Assembly (NCBI GenBank): GCA_029006135.1
Contig: JAQXGE010000070.1
Span: forward strand, 1-57,694
Origin: Oscillospiraceae bacterium
GTDB taxonomy: Bacteria; Bacillota; Clostridia; Oscillospirales; Ruminococcaceae
Reading direction: 5' to 3'
DNA: 57,694 nt
The notes under the pieces were generated by a model. The model had not been told where the DNA came from. It saw only the letters and a program-made list of their open reading frames with translations, and searched no databases. The position numbers were made by a program, and so were the translations under genes. The stretch's first letter is position 1. Each line of letters starts with the position of its first letter. Positions 42,685 through 51,873 of the stretch are shown piece after piece.

Positions 42685-43887
42685 ATGAATCTTCAAGGCA
42701 AAACCATCGTCCTCGGCATTACCGGGGGCATCGCAGCCTATAAAATGCCGAATGTGGCGCACGCGCTTGCAAAAGCCGGGGCGGATGTCCATGTTTTGAT
42801 GACCCGCAACGCGACAGAGTTCATTACGCCTCTCGTCTTTGAAACACTGACCAATAACCGCTGTATTGTGGACACGTTTGACCGCAATTTCCAGTATGAT
42901 GTGGCTCATGTCTCGCTTGCCAATGCGGCTGATTTGATTCTGGTAGCGCCGGCTACGGCGGATATCATCGCAAAAATGGCGCATGGCATTGCGGACGATA
43001 TGCTCACCACTGTGACGCTTGCAGCTACCTGTCCAAAACTTGTGGCGCCGGCCATGAATACCCATATGCTCGAAAACCCCATCACGCAGGATAATATCCG
43101 CACGCTGGAGCATTACGGCTTCACCGTCATTCCTTCCGGCTCCGGCGTCCTTGCCTGCGGGGATGTGGGCTCGGGCCGTCTGCCGGAGGAAGAGGTTCTG
43201 GTGGACTACTGCCTGCGGGAAATTGCACACGAAAAAGATATGGCCGGGATGAAAGTGGTTGTTTCTGCTGGTGCAACGCAGGAACCTATGGATCCCGTGC
43301 GCTACATTACAAACCATTCTACCGGAAAAATGGGCTATGCGGTTGCACGCGCCTGTATGCTGCGCGGCGCGGATGTGACGCTGCTCACAGCTTCCACTTC
43401 GCTGCGTCCGGTACCTTTTGTGAAAACAGTGCCCTTTACCACGGCGGCAGACCTCTCTGCGGCGGTTAAGGCAAATATTCCAGATGCTGATGCTCTTATT
43501 ATGGCCGCCGCTGTTGCGGACTATCGTCCGGCGTCCGTGGCACAGGATAAAATCAAAAAATCCGATGGCGATTTGACGATTCCTCTTGAACGCACGGAGG
43601 ACATCCTGGCTTGGGTCGGGGCACACAAGCCGGAAAAACTGTTTGTCTGCGGCTTTTCCATGGAGACGAAAGACCTCATTGAAAATTCTACGGCCAAACT
43701 CAACAAGAAGAACATGGACATGATTGTGGCCAACAACCTCAAGGTGCCCGGCGCGGGATTTGGCGTGGACACCAATGTGGTCACCGTCATCACCCGCAAT
43801 GGCGCACGGGAGCTTCCTCTGCAAAGCAAGGACGATGTTGCCATGTGCATTGCGGACGAAATCCTCAAAGCAAAAAGAAAACAGTAA
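42685..43887 (+). CDS. coaBC: bifunctional phosphopantothenoylcysteine decarboxylase/synthase
   Basis: Makes 4'-phosphopantetheine from phosphopantothenate and cysteine in two steps. The flavin-dependent CoaC domain (about 1-185) has LGITGGIAAYK, PATADIIAKMAHGIADD and PAMNTHM; the CoaB domain (about 190-400) has VSAGATQEPMDPVRYITNHSTGKMG and AAAVADYRP. It has 400 residues, normal. It is single, between its own promoter and a terminator, divergent from coaX. Confidence 0.96.
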   Translation: MNLQGKTIVLGITGGIAAYKMPNVAHALAKAGADVHVLMTRNATEFITPLVFETLTNNRCIVDTFDRNFQYDVAHVSLANAADLILVAPATADIIAKMAHGIADDMLTTVTLAATCPKLVAPAMNTHMLENPITQDNIRTLEHYGFTVIPSGSGVLACGDVGSGRLPEEEVLVDYCLREIAHEKDMAGMKVVVSAGATQEPMDPVRYITNHSTGKMGYAVARACMLRGADVTLLTASTSLRPVPFVKTVPFTTAADLSAAVKANIPDADALIMAAAVADYRPASVAQDKIKKSDGDLTIPLERTEDILAWVGAHKPEKLFVCGFSMETKDLIENSTAKLNKKNMDMIVANNLKVPGAGFGVDTNVVTVITRNGARELPLQSKDDVAMCIADEILKAKRKQ

Positions 43888-43901
43888 TCTGAACTCCGCG
43901 G

Positions 43902-43936
43902 CGGCTCTGTGAAAATTGGAGCCGTTGTTTTTTTTG
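43902..43936 (+). terminator. terminator after coaBC
   Basis: CGGCTC (43902-43907) and GAGCCG (43919-43924) form a stem with an 11-nt loop, followed by TTGTTTTTTTTG. Confidence 0.75.
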
Positions 43937-44113
43937 TAAAAAAGAAGGGCGCTTGCCGCAAAAAAGGCGGAAAATGCAGGAATTGGATGAGAAATTTCCA
44001 CAAGTATTCAAACCTTTGCCCCACAATTTTCACATTTGAGGCCTATAATTTCAAAAGATTCCGGAACAGGAAAAATATTTCGCCCGGAAATCCAGTAAAG
44101 GGGAGTGTATCCA

Positions 44114-45163
44114 TTGATCGAAGTCAACCATCTGACCAAACAGTACGGCAAGATCAAAGCGGTCGATGACATTAGCTTCACCGTGGAAGACGGCTGTATT
44201 TACGGCCTTCTTGGGCCCAACGGTGCAGGCAAGTCCACCACGATGAATATGCTGACGGGGTATCTGGCCCCCACCAGCGGGACGGTGCGCATCAACGGTC
44301 ATGACATTCAGGAGGAGCCAAAGGAAGCAAAGGCCTGCATCGGCTATCTGCCTGAAATTCCGCCGCTTTATACCGATATGACGGTTCAGGAATATCTGCT
44401 TTTCGTTGCTGAACTTAAAGGTGTCAAAAAGAAAGCAGACCGTTTAACCGATGTGGAACAGGCTGTTGCCTGCACCGGCCTTGAACCGATGCGCAAGCGT
44501 CTGATCCGCAACCTTTCCAAGGGCTACCGCCAGCGTGTTGGCATTGCTGCTGCCCTTTTGGGTAATCCCAAAGTCATTATTTTGGATGAGCCGACGGTGG
44601 GCCTTGATCCCGCACAGATGATTGAAATGCGCACTCTCATCCATGATTTGGGCAGGACCCACACCGTTATTCTGTCCAGTCATATTCTCAGCGAGGTGCA
44701 GACAATCTGCGACCGCGTGCTCATTATTGCCCACGGCAAGGTGGCGGCACAGGGAACGCCGGAGGAGCTTGCAGCCCATCTCGCTGCCCGCGGGGTGATT
44801 TCCGCCACGGCGCAGGGCACCAAAGAGGCGGTCCTGGCCGCAGCATCCTCTGTGGAAGGACTTAACGATATTCACGTTACAGCAGAAAAGGCCGATGAGG
44901 TCAGCTTTACGGCATCCAGCACTTCCGGCGAAGACCTGCGTGCGGCGCTGTCCCGCGCACTGGCCGAGGCGGGCTGCCCGGTTCTGTCGCTTTCCAGCGA
45001 CACCATGAGCCTTGAAGATGTGTTCCTCCAGATTACCGAGTCGGATCCGGCCGCGCAGCAAGAACCCACCGAACAGGAAGAAAGCGCAGTGCCGGAACAG
45101 CTTCCCGAACAGGACGACACTTCGCCGGTGACCGGTGACGAAGACAAAAAGGAGGGTGAATAA
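44114..45163 (+). CDS. GldA-like ABC transporter ATP-binding protein with acidic tail
   Basis: The ATPase of the following ABC-2 permease. It has 349 residues: Walker A GPNGAGKST (about 35-43), signature LSKGYRQR (about 132-139), Walker B IILDEPTVGLD and the H-loop SSHIL. A C-terminal regulatory region is followed by an acidic, Gln/Pro-rich tail (about 310-349) not usual in the family. TTG 44114 is chosen, with GGGGAG 7 nt upstream; GTG 44105 would overlap that site. A TATAAT at 44044-44049 lacks a good -35 box. It is the first of four tightly packed genes. Confidence 0.9.
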   Translation: MIEVNHLTKQYGKIKAVDDISFTVEDGCIYGLLGPNGAGKSTTMNMLTGYLAPTSGTVRINGHDIQEEPKEAKACIGYLPEIPPLYTDMTVQEYLLFVAELKGVKKKADRLTDVEQAVACTGLEPMRKRLIRNLSKGYRQRVGIAAALLGNPKVIILDEPTVGLDPAQMIEMRTLIHDLGRTHTVILSSHILSEVQTICDRVLIIAHGKVAAQGTPEELAAHLAARGVISATAQGTKEAVLAAASSVEGLNDIHVTAEKADEVSFTASSTSGEDLRAALSRALAEAGCPVLSLSSDTMSLEDVFLQITESDPAAQQEPTEQEESAVPEQLPEQDDTSPVTGDEDKKEGE

Positions 45164-45165
45164 AG

Positions 45166-46029
45166 ATGACTGCCATTTTTAAGCGGGAGGCACGGAGCTA
45201 TTTCACCAGCCTGATCGGCTATGTCGTGATTGGCGTGATGATTGCGCTGCTCGGCCTTTATTATTCTGCGGATTGCCTGATTTACGCCACATCGGATTTC
45301 TCCACGGTCATGTATTCTACCGTAATTGTATTGCTGTTCCTGCTGCCCGCGCTGACCATGCGCAGCTTTGCGGATGAACGCCGCAATAAGACGGACCAGC
45401 TTCTTCTTACCAGTCCGGTCAGCATCTCGGCTATCGTGATGGGTAAATATTTCGCACAGCTTGCCGTGTTTGTTGTGCCTATGGCGGTGGCCTGCGTGAT
45501 GCCGCTGATTCTTACGGCGTTTGGCACGGTCTCTCTCACAAGCGCTTATGCAACGATTCTTGCCTATTTCCTGCTGGGCGCGGCCTGTATTTCCATCGGA
45601 ACCTTTATCTCGGTCCTGACGGAAAACCAGATTATCGCTTACATTGCAACGGTGGGGGTTCTGCTTGTCTGCTACCTGATGAATGGAATTAAGAGCCTGT
45701 TCACCTCGGGCAATACACTGGCCTTTATTGTGTTCTGCGTTGTGCTGGCTGTCGCGGCGGTCCTGACCGGTCTTGCCTGCAAAAACGTCACCGTGGGCAG
45801 TGCTGTTTTCTGCGGCGGCGCAGTGGTGCTGATCCTTCTGTTTAAGCTTCGCCCCACTTGGCTGCTCAATGGCTTTAACAGCGTTCTGGATGCGCTGGCT
45901 CTGTTTGATCCGTTTGTCGATTTTGTCGGCGGCGTGTTCAGCATCTCCGGAATTGTTTATTATCTGTCTGTCATCGTGCTGTTCCTCTTCCTGACCTGCC
46001 AGGCATTGGAACGCCGCCGCTGGCACTAA
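45166..46029 (+). CDS. GldF-like ABC-2 permease
   Basis: A 287-residue integral membrane protein with about six helices. It starts with FKREARSYFTSLIGYVV, the typical N-terminus of the GldF/ABC-2 group (a cytoplasmic helix, then the first membrane span), and has MRSFADERRNKTDQLLLTSP, the coupling region to the ATPase. It begins 2 nt after the ATPase gene and precedes the GldG-like gene. The cargo is unknown. Confidence 0.9.
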   Translation: MTAIFKREARSYFTSLIGYVVIGVMIALLGLYYSADCLIYATSDFSTVMYSTVIVLLFLLPALTMRSFADERRNKTDQLLLTSPVSISAIVMGKYFAQLAVFVVPMAVACVMPLILTAFGTVSLTSAYATILAYFLLGAACISIGTFISVLTENQIIAYIATVGVLLVCYLMNGIKSLFTSGNTLAFIVFCVVLAVAAVLTGLACKNVTVGSAVFCGGAVVLILLFKLRPTWLLNGFNSVLDALALFDPFVDFVGGVFSISGIVYYLSVIVLFLFLTCQALERRRWH

Positions 46030-46047
46030 TGGGGGAGGGAGAATACA

Positions 46048-47505
46048 ATGATATTCAACAAAAAGCATACCGATGCCCCCGCTCCTACGCAGGAGCAGAA
46101 AGCCAGTCAGGCCCGCAGCCTGCGCAGCGGCGCGTACGCGAGTGTACTCGTGGTGATTGTGCTGGTGCTTGTCATTTTGGTGAACCTTGTGGTGGGAGCT
46201 ATTCCCAGCAAATATACCCAGTTTGACATTTCGACAGGCGGAATGTTTACCTTAAGCGATACGACCAAAACCATGCTCCACGACCTCGACAAGGATGTGA
46301 CTGCCTACTATCTGGCAGAAACCGGCAGCGAGGATTCCAACATTACCCGCATCCTTGACCGCTACGCAGGGGAGAGCAGCCACTTTGACTGGCAGCAGCG
46401 CGACCCCGCCGTGTATCCGACTTTTGCACAGCAGTACGATGCACAGGATGCGGCGGCTTCCAGCGTCGTCCTTGTCTGCGATGACAACTATACGCTCGTG
46501 GATTACTATGATATGTACGAGGCGGATTACTCAAGCTACTACACGACCGGCAGCTATACCATGAATTTCGCGGCCGAGAACGCGCTGACTTCCGGCATTG
46601 CCAAGGTCACGCGGGAGAATGCGTATCTGCTCTATCAGCTGGCCGGCCACGGCGAGACTTCCATTGAAAGCGATTTTACCGAGGCTCTTGCCAATGCGGG
46701 CGTCACGGTACAGGATCTCAACTTCCTTACCAACGGTTCTGTACCTGAGGATGCGGATGTTGTGCTGATCAATGCACCGCAGACTGATTTCTCGGCACTG
46801 GATGCCGATGCACTGCGCGGATACCTCAGCACCGGCGGCTGTGTGCTTATCACAACGGACTTGACGGTAGACACCCCCAATCTGGATGCGGTCCTGGCAG
46901 AATATGGCATGAGCCGTGAACCGGGCCTGATCGTTGAAAACGATGCCTCCTACTATGCGTACCGCTACCCCCAGACGTATCTGATCCCGGAACTGAAAAC
47001 CAACACCATCACCTCCGGGATGACAAAGGGAATGTATGTCTTTGCACCGGTGGCGCAGGGCATTGTGACGGCGGAAAATCCGGAAAACCTTGACTTTACA
47101 ACGCTGCTTTCGACCAGTTCGAGCGCTTATTCGATGAAGGACTACGCTGAGGCGGAAACGGTTCAGAAGGGGACTGACGATCCGGATGGCCCCTTTGATC
47201 TGGCGGTTGCGGCAGAAAACACCGAGACCGGCGGCAAACTCGTTTGGATTAACTGCCCCAATGTGCTGCTCAGCCAGATGAACACGGCGGTATCGGGCGG
47301 CAATGCACAGCTGTTCGGGAGCATCGTCAACTGGATGACCGGCGAAGAGAACGCGGTTGTCATTGACAGCAAGAGCATGAGCGCCGAGACCTTGACGGTT
47401 CCGCCCACTGCAACGATGTCGCTGAGCCTGCTGTTCACCATTGTGCTGCCGCTGGCGGTCATTATTCTGGGCATTGTGATTGTCATTCTGCGCCGCCGTC
47501 ATTGA
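46048..47505 (+). CDS. GldG-like ABC auxiliary protein
   Basis: A 485-residue protein anchored by an N-terminal helix (about 31-50) and a C-terminal helix (about 460-480), with a large extracytoplasmic domain between. It shows KYTQFDISTGGMFTLSDTTKTML and YQLAGHGETSIESDF, as in the GldG / ABC_transp_aux family. In gliding Bacteroidetes GldG joins GldA and GldF; in Clostridia its role is unknown. GGGAGGGAG precedes the start. The next gene begins 14 bp after it. Confidence 0.88.
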   Translation: MIFNKKHTDAPAPTQEQKASQARSLRSGAYASVLVVIVLVLVILVNLVVGAIPSKYTQFDISTGGMFTLSDTTKTMLHDLDKDVTAYYLAETGSEDSNITRILDRYAGESSHFDWQQRDPAVYPTFAQQYDAQDAAASSVVLVCDDNYTLVDYYDMYEADYSSYYTTGSYTMNFAAENALTSGIAKVTRENAYLLYQLAGHGETSIESDFTEALANAGVTVQDLNFLTNGSVPEDADVVLINAPQTDFSALDADALRGYLSTGGCVLITTDLTVDTPNLDAVLAEYGMSREPGLIVENDASYYAYRYPQTYLIPELKTNTITSGMTKGMYVFAPVAQGIVTAENPENLDFTTLLSTSSSAYSMKDYAEAETVQKGTDDPDGPFDLAVAAENTETGGKLVWINCPNVLLSQMNTAVSGGNAQLFGSIVNWMTGEENAVVIDSKSMSAETLTVPPTATMSLSLLFTIVLPLAVIILGIVIVILRRRH

Positions 47506-47519
47506 GGGAAGGAACTGCC

Positions 47520-48539
47520 ATGAACAAAAAGAAACTTATTCCTCTGGCGGCACTGGGCGCGGCGATTGCGGCTTTGGCGGTTGTGCTGATTCTGCTGAAC
47601 CGTACACAGTCGGAAGAGGAAGAAACCGGTATTCCGCTCTGTACGCTGGACAGTGCATCCGTTACCGCAATACGCTATACGGATGCTGCCGGTGACGAAC
47701 CGGCCGAAGTGGCACTGAGCAAAACCGATGCAGGCTGGGTTCTTGATTCTGATCCCGAACTGCCCGTTGACCAGACCAAAGCGGAGACGATTGCATCCAA
47801 TCTGACCGGTTTGACCGCCCTGCGCGAACTGGGCGAGAATGCCGATGTAGATGCCATGGGGTTTGAAACGCCCTCCTATACGTTTGAATTGACGGCAGGG
47901 GACGAGACCTGGAACCTTACCGTGGGCGACAAAAATCCCATGACGGATACCTGGTATGTCCGAACCGCTGGGGATGGCCCGGTTTTCACGGTGGAACTGG
48001 CAGACATTTCGGGAATCAGCAAAACGCCGCGCCAACTTTATTCGGCGCAGAGCATCACCGATTTGGCGGTGGATGACGTGACCGTCATGACGGTCAGCAC
48101 GGGCAGCGGGGAACTTTCCTTTGAGCAAAAGGACGGGACCTGGACGCTGGCCGATGATCCTGACTATACGCTTGACCAAAGCACCGTCAAAAAAATGGCC
48201 AATACCATCTGTAATCTGACAACGCAGTGGACGGTGACGAGCCCCGGCGCCGATGAACTCTATGGACTGGACGCGCCGAATGCCGTTGTGACGCTGGTTG
48301 GTACTGCCGGCAGCGTGCAGTGCAGCTTTGGCGGCCTGACTGACGCGGATGATACCGTTTGCTATCTGCGTTCTTCCGGCGCCCCGAATGTGGTCTACGA
48401 GGTGAGTGCCGAAAACCTCTCCGCCTTTGCCTATGACAAGACGTCCCTTGCGGGCGCAACGCCGGAAACTGCCGCATCGGAGGATGTTGTTGCAGAATAC
48501 CCCGTGGGCGGGGCTGATGACTTCGCGGACGCCCAATAA
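47520..48539 (+). CDS. DUF4340 family protein
   Basis: A 339-residue protein with one N-terminal membrane helix (about 5-24) and a repeated beta-rich extracytoplasmic part. Motifs of DUF4340 repeat twice (ALSKTDAGWVLDSDPELPVD and LSFEQKDGTWTLADDPDYTLD). Such proteins regularly accompany GldG-like subunits and probably form the outer part of the same complex. ATG 47520 follows GGAAGGAA. The transcript ends at the hairpin 48559-48600. Confidence 0.88.
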   Translation: MNKKKLIPLAALGAAIAALAVVLILLNRTQSEEEETGIPLCTLDSASVTAIRYTDAAGDEPAEVALSKTDAGWVLDSDPELPVDQTKAETIASNLTGLTALRELGENADVDAMGFETPSYTFELTAGDETWNLTVGDKNPMTDTWYVRTAGDGPVFTVELADISGISKTPRQLYSAQSITDLAVDDVTVMTVSTGSGELSFEQKDGTWTLADDPDYTLDQSTVKKMANTICNLTTQWTVTSPGADELYGLDAPNAVVTLVGTAGSVQCSFGGLTDADDTVCYLRSSGAPNVVYEVSAENLSAFAYDKTSLAGATPETAASEDVVAEYPVGGADDFADAQ

Positions 48540-48558
48540 CGTATAATTTTACAATTGC

Positions 48559-48600
48559 AGAGCCGCTGCAGGGAGGACTTCTTCCTGCGGCGGCTCTTTT
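48559..48600 (+). terminator. terminator after the Gld-like cassette
   Basis: AGAGCCGC (48559-48566) pairs with GCGGCTCT (48590-48597), with an inner stem GCAGG/CCTGC, followed by TTTT. Confidence 0.85.
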
Positions 48601-48625
48601 CATGTTTGCGGGGAGGTGATATAAT
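48597..48625 (+). promoter_or_regulatory. promoter of nagZ-GT4-ogg
   Basis: TTTTCA (48597-48602), a 17-bp spacer and TATAAT (48620-48625). The -35 box is weak and overlaps the preceding terminator T-run. Confidence 0.55.
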
Positions 48626-48660
48626 AAAAATGCTTCCACTAAAGAAATGAGGGGGAAACA

Positions 48661-49875
48661 TTGAAACAATCAAATTGGATAGCCCGCACGGCACTCTGCC
48701 TGGCTGCTGCCGGCCTTTGCGCCTGCGGGCAGACAGGCGAGCCGGTATCCGCGGCGGCTTCGTCCTTCTGCACAGTTCAGGAGGAACCAATGAATATAGA
48801 ACAGCTGCTTACGGATATGACGGATGAGCAAAAAGTGGGACAGCTTTTTCTTGTCCGCCCCGATGCGCTTGATTTGTCACGCACGCAGCAGCAGATTGAT
48901 GATGCAAACGCACCCGGGGTGACGGAACTGACGGATGCTATGCGGGAAACACTCGCCCGCTATCCGGTGGGCGGCACAGTCTTTTTTGGGAAAAACATAG
49001 AAAGCCCTGACCAGCTCCGAACAATGACGGCGGAATTGGGAAGCACCGGGGCAATTCCACTCTTTATTGCCGTGGATGAGGAGGGCGGACGGGTCGCACG
49101 ACTGGCCAATACACCTGGGTTTGATTTGCCCCGCTATGAAAGTGCAGCCGCCGTTGGGGCGGAAAACGACCTTGCGGCAGCCCAAGAAATGGGGCTTGCC
49201 ATCGGAACTTACCTTCGCGATTACGGGTTTAACCTTGATTTCGCTCCTGTGGCGGACCTTAACACCAACCCTGCGAACCCGGTCATTGGACAGCGCGCTT
49301 TCGGCAGCGACCCGGACACCGTGGCCGCTCTGGTGGGCGCTGTATGCGATGGCTTTGAGGAGGCCGGAATTGCCTGTACACTCAAGCATTTTCCCGGTCA
49401 CGGTGATACGGCGGAGGATACGCACACAGGCTCGGCAGTCATCCGCAAAACAATGGAAGAACTGAGGTCCTGTGAGCTTGTGCCCTTTGCACGCAATCTG
49501 GAAGAGGCACCGCTTATTATGGCGGCACATATCGCCGTTCCGGAAGTGACGGGAAACGACACCCCCGCATCCCTTTCTGAACCGATTCTGACAGGTTTGC
49601 TGAGGCAGGAACTGGGGTTTTCGGGCGTGATTGTAACGGATTCTCTTTCCATGCAGGCAATCACTGATCACTATACACCGGGCGAGGCGGCTGTACAGGC
49701 AATCCTTGCCGGTGCGGATATTCTTCTTATGCCGGCAAATCTTCCCGAAGCGTTTGATGCCGTGAACGAGGCGGTACAGGACGGTACAATTTCACGCGAA
49801 CGCCTCGATGAAAGTGTGCACCGTATTCTTGTGTGCAAGGAAAAGTATGATATACTCACATTTGATGAGAGATAA
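48661..49875 (+). CDS. nagZ: beta-N-acetylhexosaminidase NagZ-like lipoprotein (GH3)
   Basis: Removes GlcNAc from peptidoglycan fragments for wall recycling. It has 404 residues. The N-terminus (WIARTALCLAAAGLCAC) looks like a lipoprotein signal with the lipid-bearing cysteine at about 22. The GH3 barrel shows KHFPGHGDTAEDTH (the His-Asp dyad loop specific to NagZ), AVDEEGGRV, and VTDSLSMQAI with the nucleophile Asp. TTG 48661 is the start, with AGGGGGAA upstream. It would act outside the membrane, as in Bacillus. A glycosyltransferase and a DNA glycosylase gene follow. Confidence 0.9.
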   Translation: MKQSNWIARTALCLAAAGLCACGQTGEPVSAAASSFCTVQEEPMNIEQLLTDMTDEQKVGQLFLVRPDALDLSRTQQQIDDANAPGVTELTDAMRETLARYPVGGTVFFGKNIESPDQLRTMTAELGSTGAIPLFIAVDEEGGRVARLANTPGFDLPRYESAAAVGAENDLAAAQEMGLAIGTYLRDYGFNLDFAPVADLNTNPANPVIGQRAFGSDPDTVAALVGAVCDGFEEAGIACTLKHFPGHGDTAEDTHTGSAVIRKTMEELRSCELVPFARNLEEAPLIMAAHIAVPEVTGNDTPASLSEPILTGLLRQELGFSGVIVTDSLSMQAITDHYTPGEAAVQAILAGADILLMPANLPEAFDAVNEAVQDGTISRERLDESVHRILVCKEKYDILTFDER

Positions 49876-49889
49876 ACAAGGAGAACGCT

Positions 49890-50969
49890 ATGCCCCAATA
49901 TGCTGTTGACGGTTTTTTCTTTACCCAGCGCCTTTCGGGAATCCAGCGCTATGCGATGGAGATTCTTGCGGAGCTGGATAACCTTCTCGCTCCCGGCGAG
50001 CTGGAACTGGTGGTCCCGCCGGATACATCCACACCGAACTATCGAAACATTACGGTTGTGCCTTATGCCGGAAAAGGTCCGGCGAACAAAGGAATGCTGT
50101 GGGAACAGTTTGCTTTCCCGCAATATCTCAAAAAGAGCGGGCGGAACTGGCTTTGTATGTGCAATGTGATTCCTCTGCACGCGCCGGGGCGTGACGGTAT
50201 TGCTGTACTTCATGATGTGTGCTATAAGGCACGGCCGGATTTTTATACTGACCTGCGCGGCCGGCTGAGCGCCGTTTGGCATTGTGCGCAGTACCGCGCT
50301 ATCGCGAAGAAAGCACAAAAAATCGTGACCGTCTCGGAGTTTTCCAAAAGTGAAATCATCAAATACTACGGAGTGAACCCGGAACGCATCACCGTGATTT
50401 ACAACGCCTGGCAGCATATGGAACGTGTGCAAGCCGACCCGATGGTATTTGGCGAAACACCTAAGTGGCCGCAGCTCAAAAAAGGCGAATACTATTTCTC
50501 CATGTCCAATCTTTTGAAAAATAAAAACTTCCCGTGGGTGCTTCGAGCGGCGCAAAATAAGCCGGATGCCGTATTTGCCATTGCGGGCGGCGGCAGCCTG
50601 AGCGGGGAAGCCGCGGCGCTGGGACTTGATCACCTTGATAATGTTATTTATCTCGGCTATGTGACGGACGGGGAAGCAAAAGCACTGATGGAAAACTGCC
50701 GGGCTTTTCTTTTTCCGACGCTCTATGAGGGCTTTGGCATCCCTCCGCTGGAGGCGATTGCCTGCGGTGCACCCCGTGTGATGGTGAGTGATACACCCTG
50801 TATGCGCGAAATCTATGGCGCCCATGCCGATTACATTGACCTTTCCTCAAACAGCGGTGATGTGGACTGCTATACCCCCGGTCAGGATGCGGCGGCGGTG
50901 CTGCGGAACTACTCATGGGCGCAGAGCGCGCAGAAGCTTTTGGCGCTGATTCGGGAGGAAGACCGATGA
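49890..50969 (+). CDS. glycosyltransferase family 4
   Basis: A cytoplasmic GT-B enzyme of 359 residues that moves a sugar from a nucleotide donor. The N domain shows the acceptor loop RLSGIQRYAMEILAEL; the C domain has SNLLKNKNFPWVL, and the donor-binding LFPTLYEGFGIPPLEAIACGAP with its E-x7-E motif. The N-terminus has MPQYAVDGFFFTQRLSGIQ. AAGGAGAACGCT gives the start. The acceptor is not predictable; other surface-glycan candidates lie elsewhere in the window. Confidence 0.92.
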   Translation: MPQYAVDGFFFTQRLSGIQRYAMEILAELDNLLAPGELELVVPPDTSTPNYRNITVVPYAGKGPANKGMLWEQFAFPQYLKKSGRNWLCMCNVIPLHAPGRDGIAVLHDVCYKARPDFYTDLRGRLSAVWHCAQYRAIAKKAQKIVTVSEFSKSEIIKYYGVNPERITVIYNAWQHMERVQADPMVFGETPKWPQLKKGEYYFSMSNLLKNKNFPWVLRAAQNKPDAVFAIAGGGSLSGEAAALGLDHLDNVIYLGYVTDGEAKALMENCRAFLFPTLYEGFGIPPLEAIACGAPRVMVSDTPCMREIYGAHADYIDLSSNSGDVDCYTPGQDAAAVLRNYSWAQSAQKLLALIREEDR

Positions 50970-51790
50970 TCGTCACAATTCAGGATGACTTTGATCTTGA
51001 AAAAATCGCGGACAGCGGGCAGGCGTTCCGCATCGTTCGGGTGGGAAACTGCTGGCGCTTTGTGGCGGGAGCGCGCGTGCTGCACATCCGCCAGTTGTCC
51101 GCTCATCAATGCGAGGCGGATGCGGAGAGCTCAGAATGGGAAAAATTCTGGAAAGACTATTTTGACCTTGGCCGCAGCTATGCTGCCGTCCGTGCCGCAG
51201 TCCCTCAGCAAGACCGCTATCTTCGCCATGCGGCGGATGTGGGGCAAGGAATTCGCATCCTGCGCCAGGACCCATGGGAAATGCTCATCACCTTTATCAT
51301 CAGCCAGCGCAAAAGCATTCCGGCTATCCGCTCCTGTGTGGAAGCGCTTTGCCGCTCTTTTGGCAAACTTCTTTTGGAAGAACAGGGGGAGCCACTTTAC
51401 GCTTTTCCCACACCGGAATCTCTGCTTGCAGCCGCGCCGGAACAGCTTGCAGACTGTGCACTCGGCTACCGGCTCCCTTATGTTCGTGCGGCGGCTGAGG
51501 CGGTGGCAACGGGCAAACTTGATTTGAAAGGATTGGCGGCACTGCCGGACCGTGAACTTCTTGATAAACTGATGGAGCAGTACGGCGTTGGCATCAAGGT
51601 GGCAAACTGTGTGGCGCTGTTTGCCTATGGCCGTACTGAGTGCGCACCGGTCGATGTCTGGATTCAGCGGGTCATTGATGAACACTATGGCGGCGTTAAT
51701 CCGTTTCCTAAATATGGCGATGCCGGAATCTTGCAGCAGTATATGTTTTATCAGGCACGAACTGAGAAAACCCGTAGCGGTCGGGAATAA
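50966..51790 (+). CDS. 8-oxoguanine DNA glycosylase (Ogg type)
   Basis: A base-excision repair enzyme for oxidised guanine. The 274-residue protein follows the OGG1 layout: an N-terminal TBP-like domain (about 1-95, GQAFRI), then the helix-hairpin-helix region with EQYGVGIKVANCVALFA carrying the catalytic lysine K211, and APVDVWIQRVI with D230. ATG 50966 overlaps the preceding stop (ATGA) and follows GGGAGGAAG; the frame open to 50915 lies inside the glycosyltransferase gene. Confidence 0.92.
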   Translation: MIVTIQDDFDLEKIADSGQAFRIVRVGNCWRFVAGARVLHIRQLSAHQCEADAESSEWEKFWKDYFDLGRSYAAVRAAVPQQDRYLRHAADVGQGIRILRQDPWEMLITFIISQRKSIPAIRSCVEALCRSFGKLLLEEQGEPLYAFPTPESLLAAAPEQLADCALGYRLPYVRAAAEAVATGKLDLKGLAALPDRELLDKLMEQYGVGIKVANCVALFAYGRTECAPVDVWIQRVIDEHYGGVNPFPKYGDAGILQQYMFYQARTEKTRSGRE

Positions 51791-51826
51791 AAACGGTCCA
51801 ATAAAAACGAATTTCCATACAATTAT

Positions 51827-51863
51827 AAAAGAGGGCTTTTGTCGTATGACAAAAGCCCTCTTT
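51827..51863. terminator. bidirectional terminator between ogg and the ABC permease
   Basis: AAAGAGGGCTTTTGTC and GACAAAAGCCCTCTTT form a perfect 16-bp stem with a 4-nt loop, symmetric for both convergent transcripts. Confidence 0.9.
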
Positions 51864-51873
51864 GCAGGTGAGA

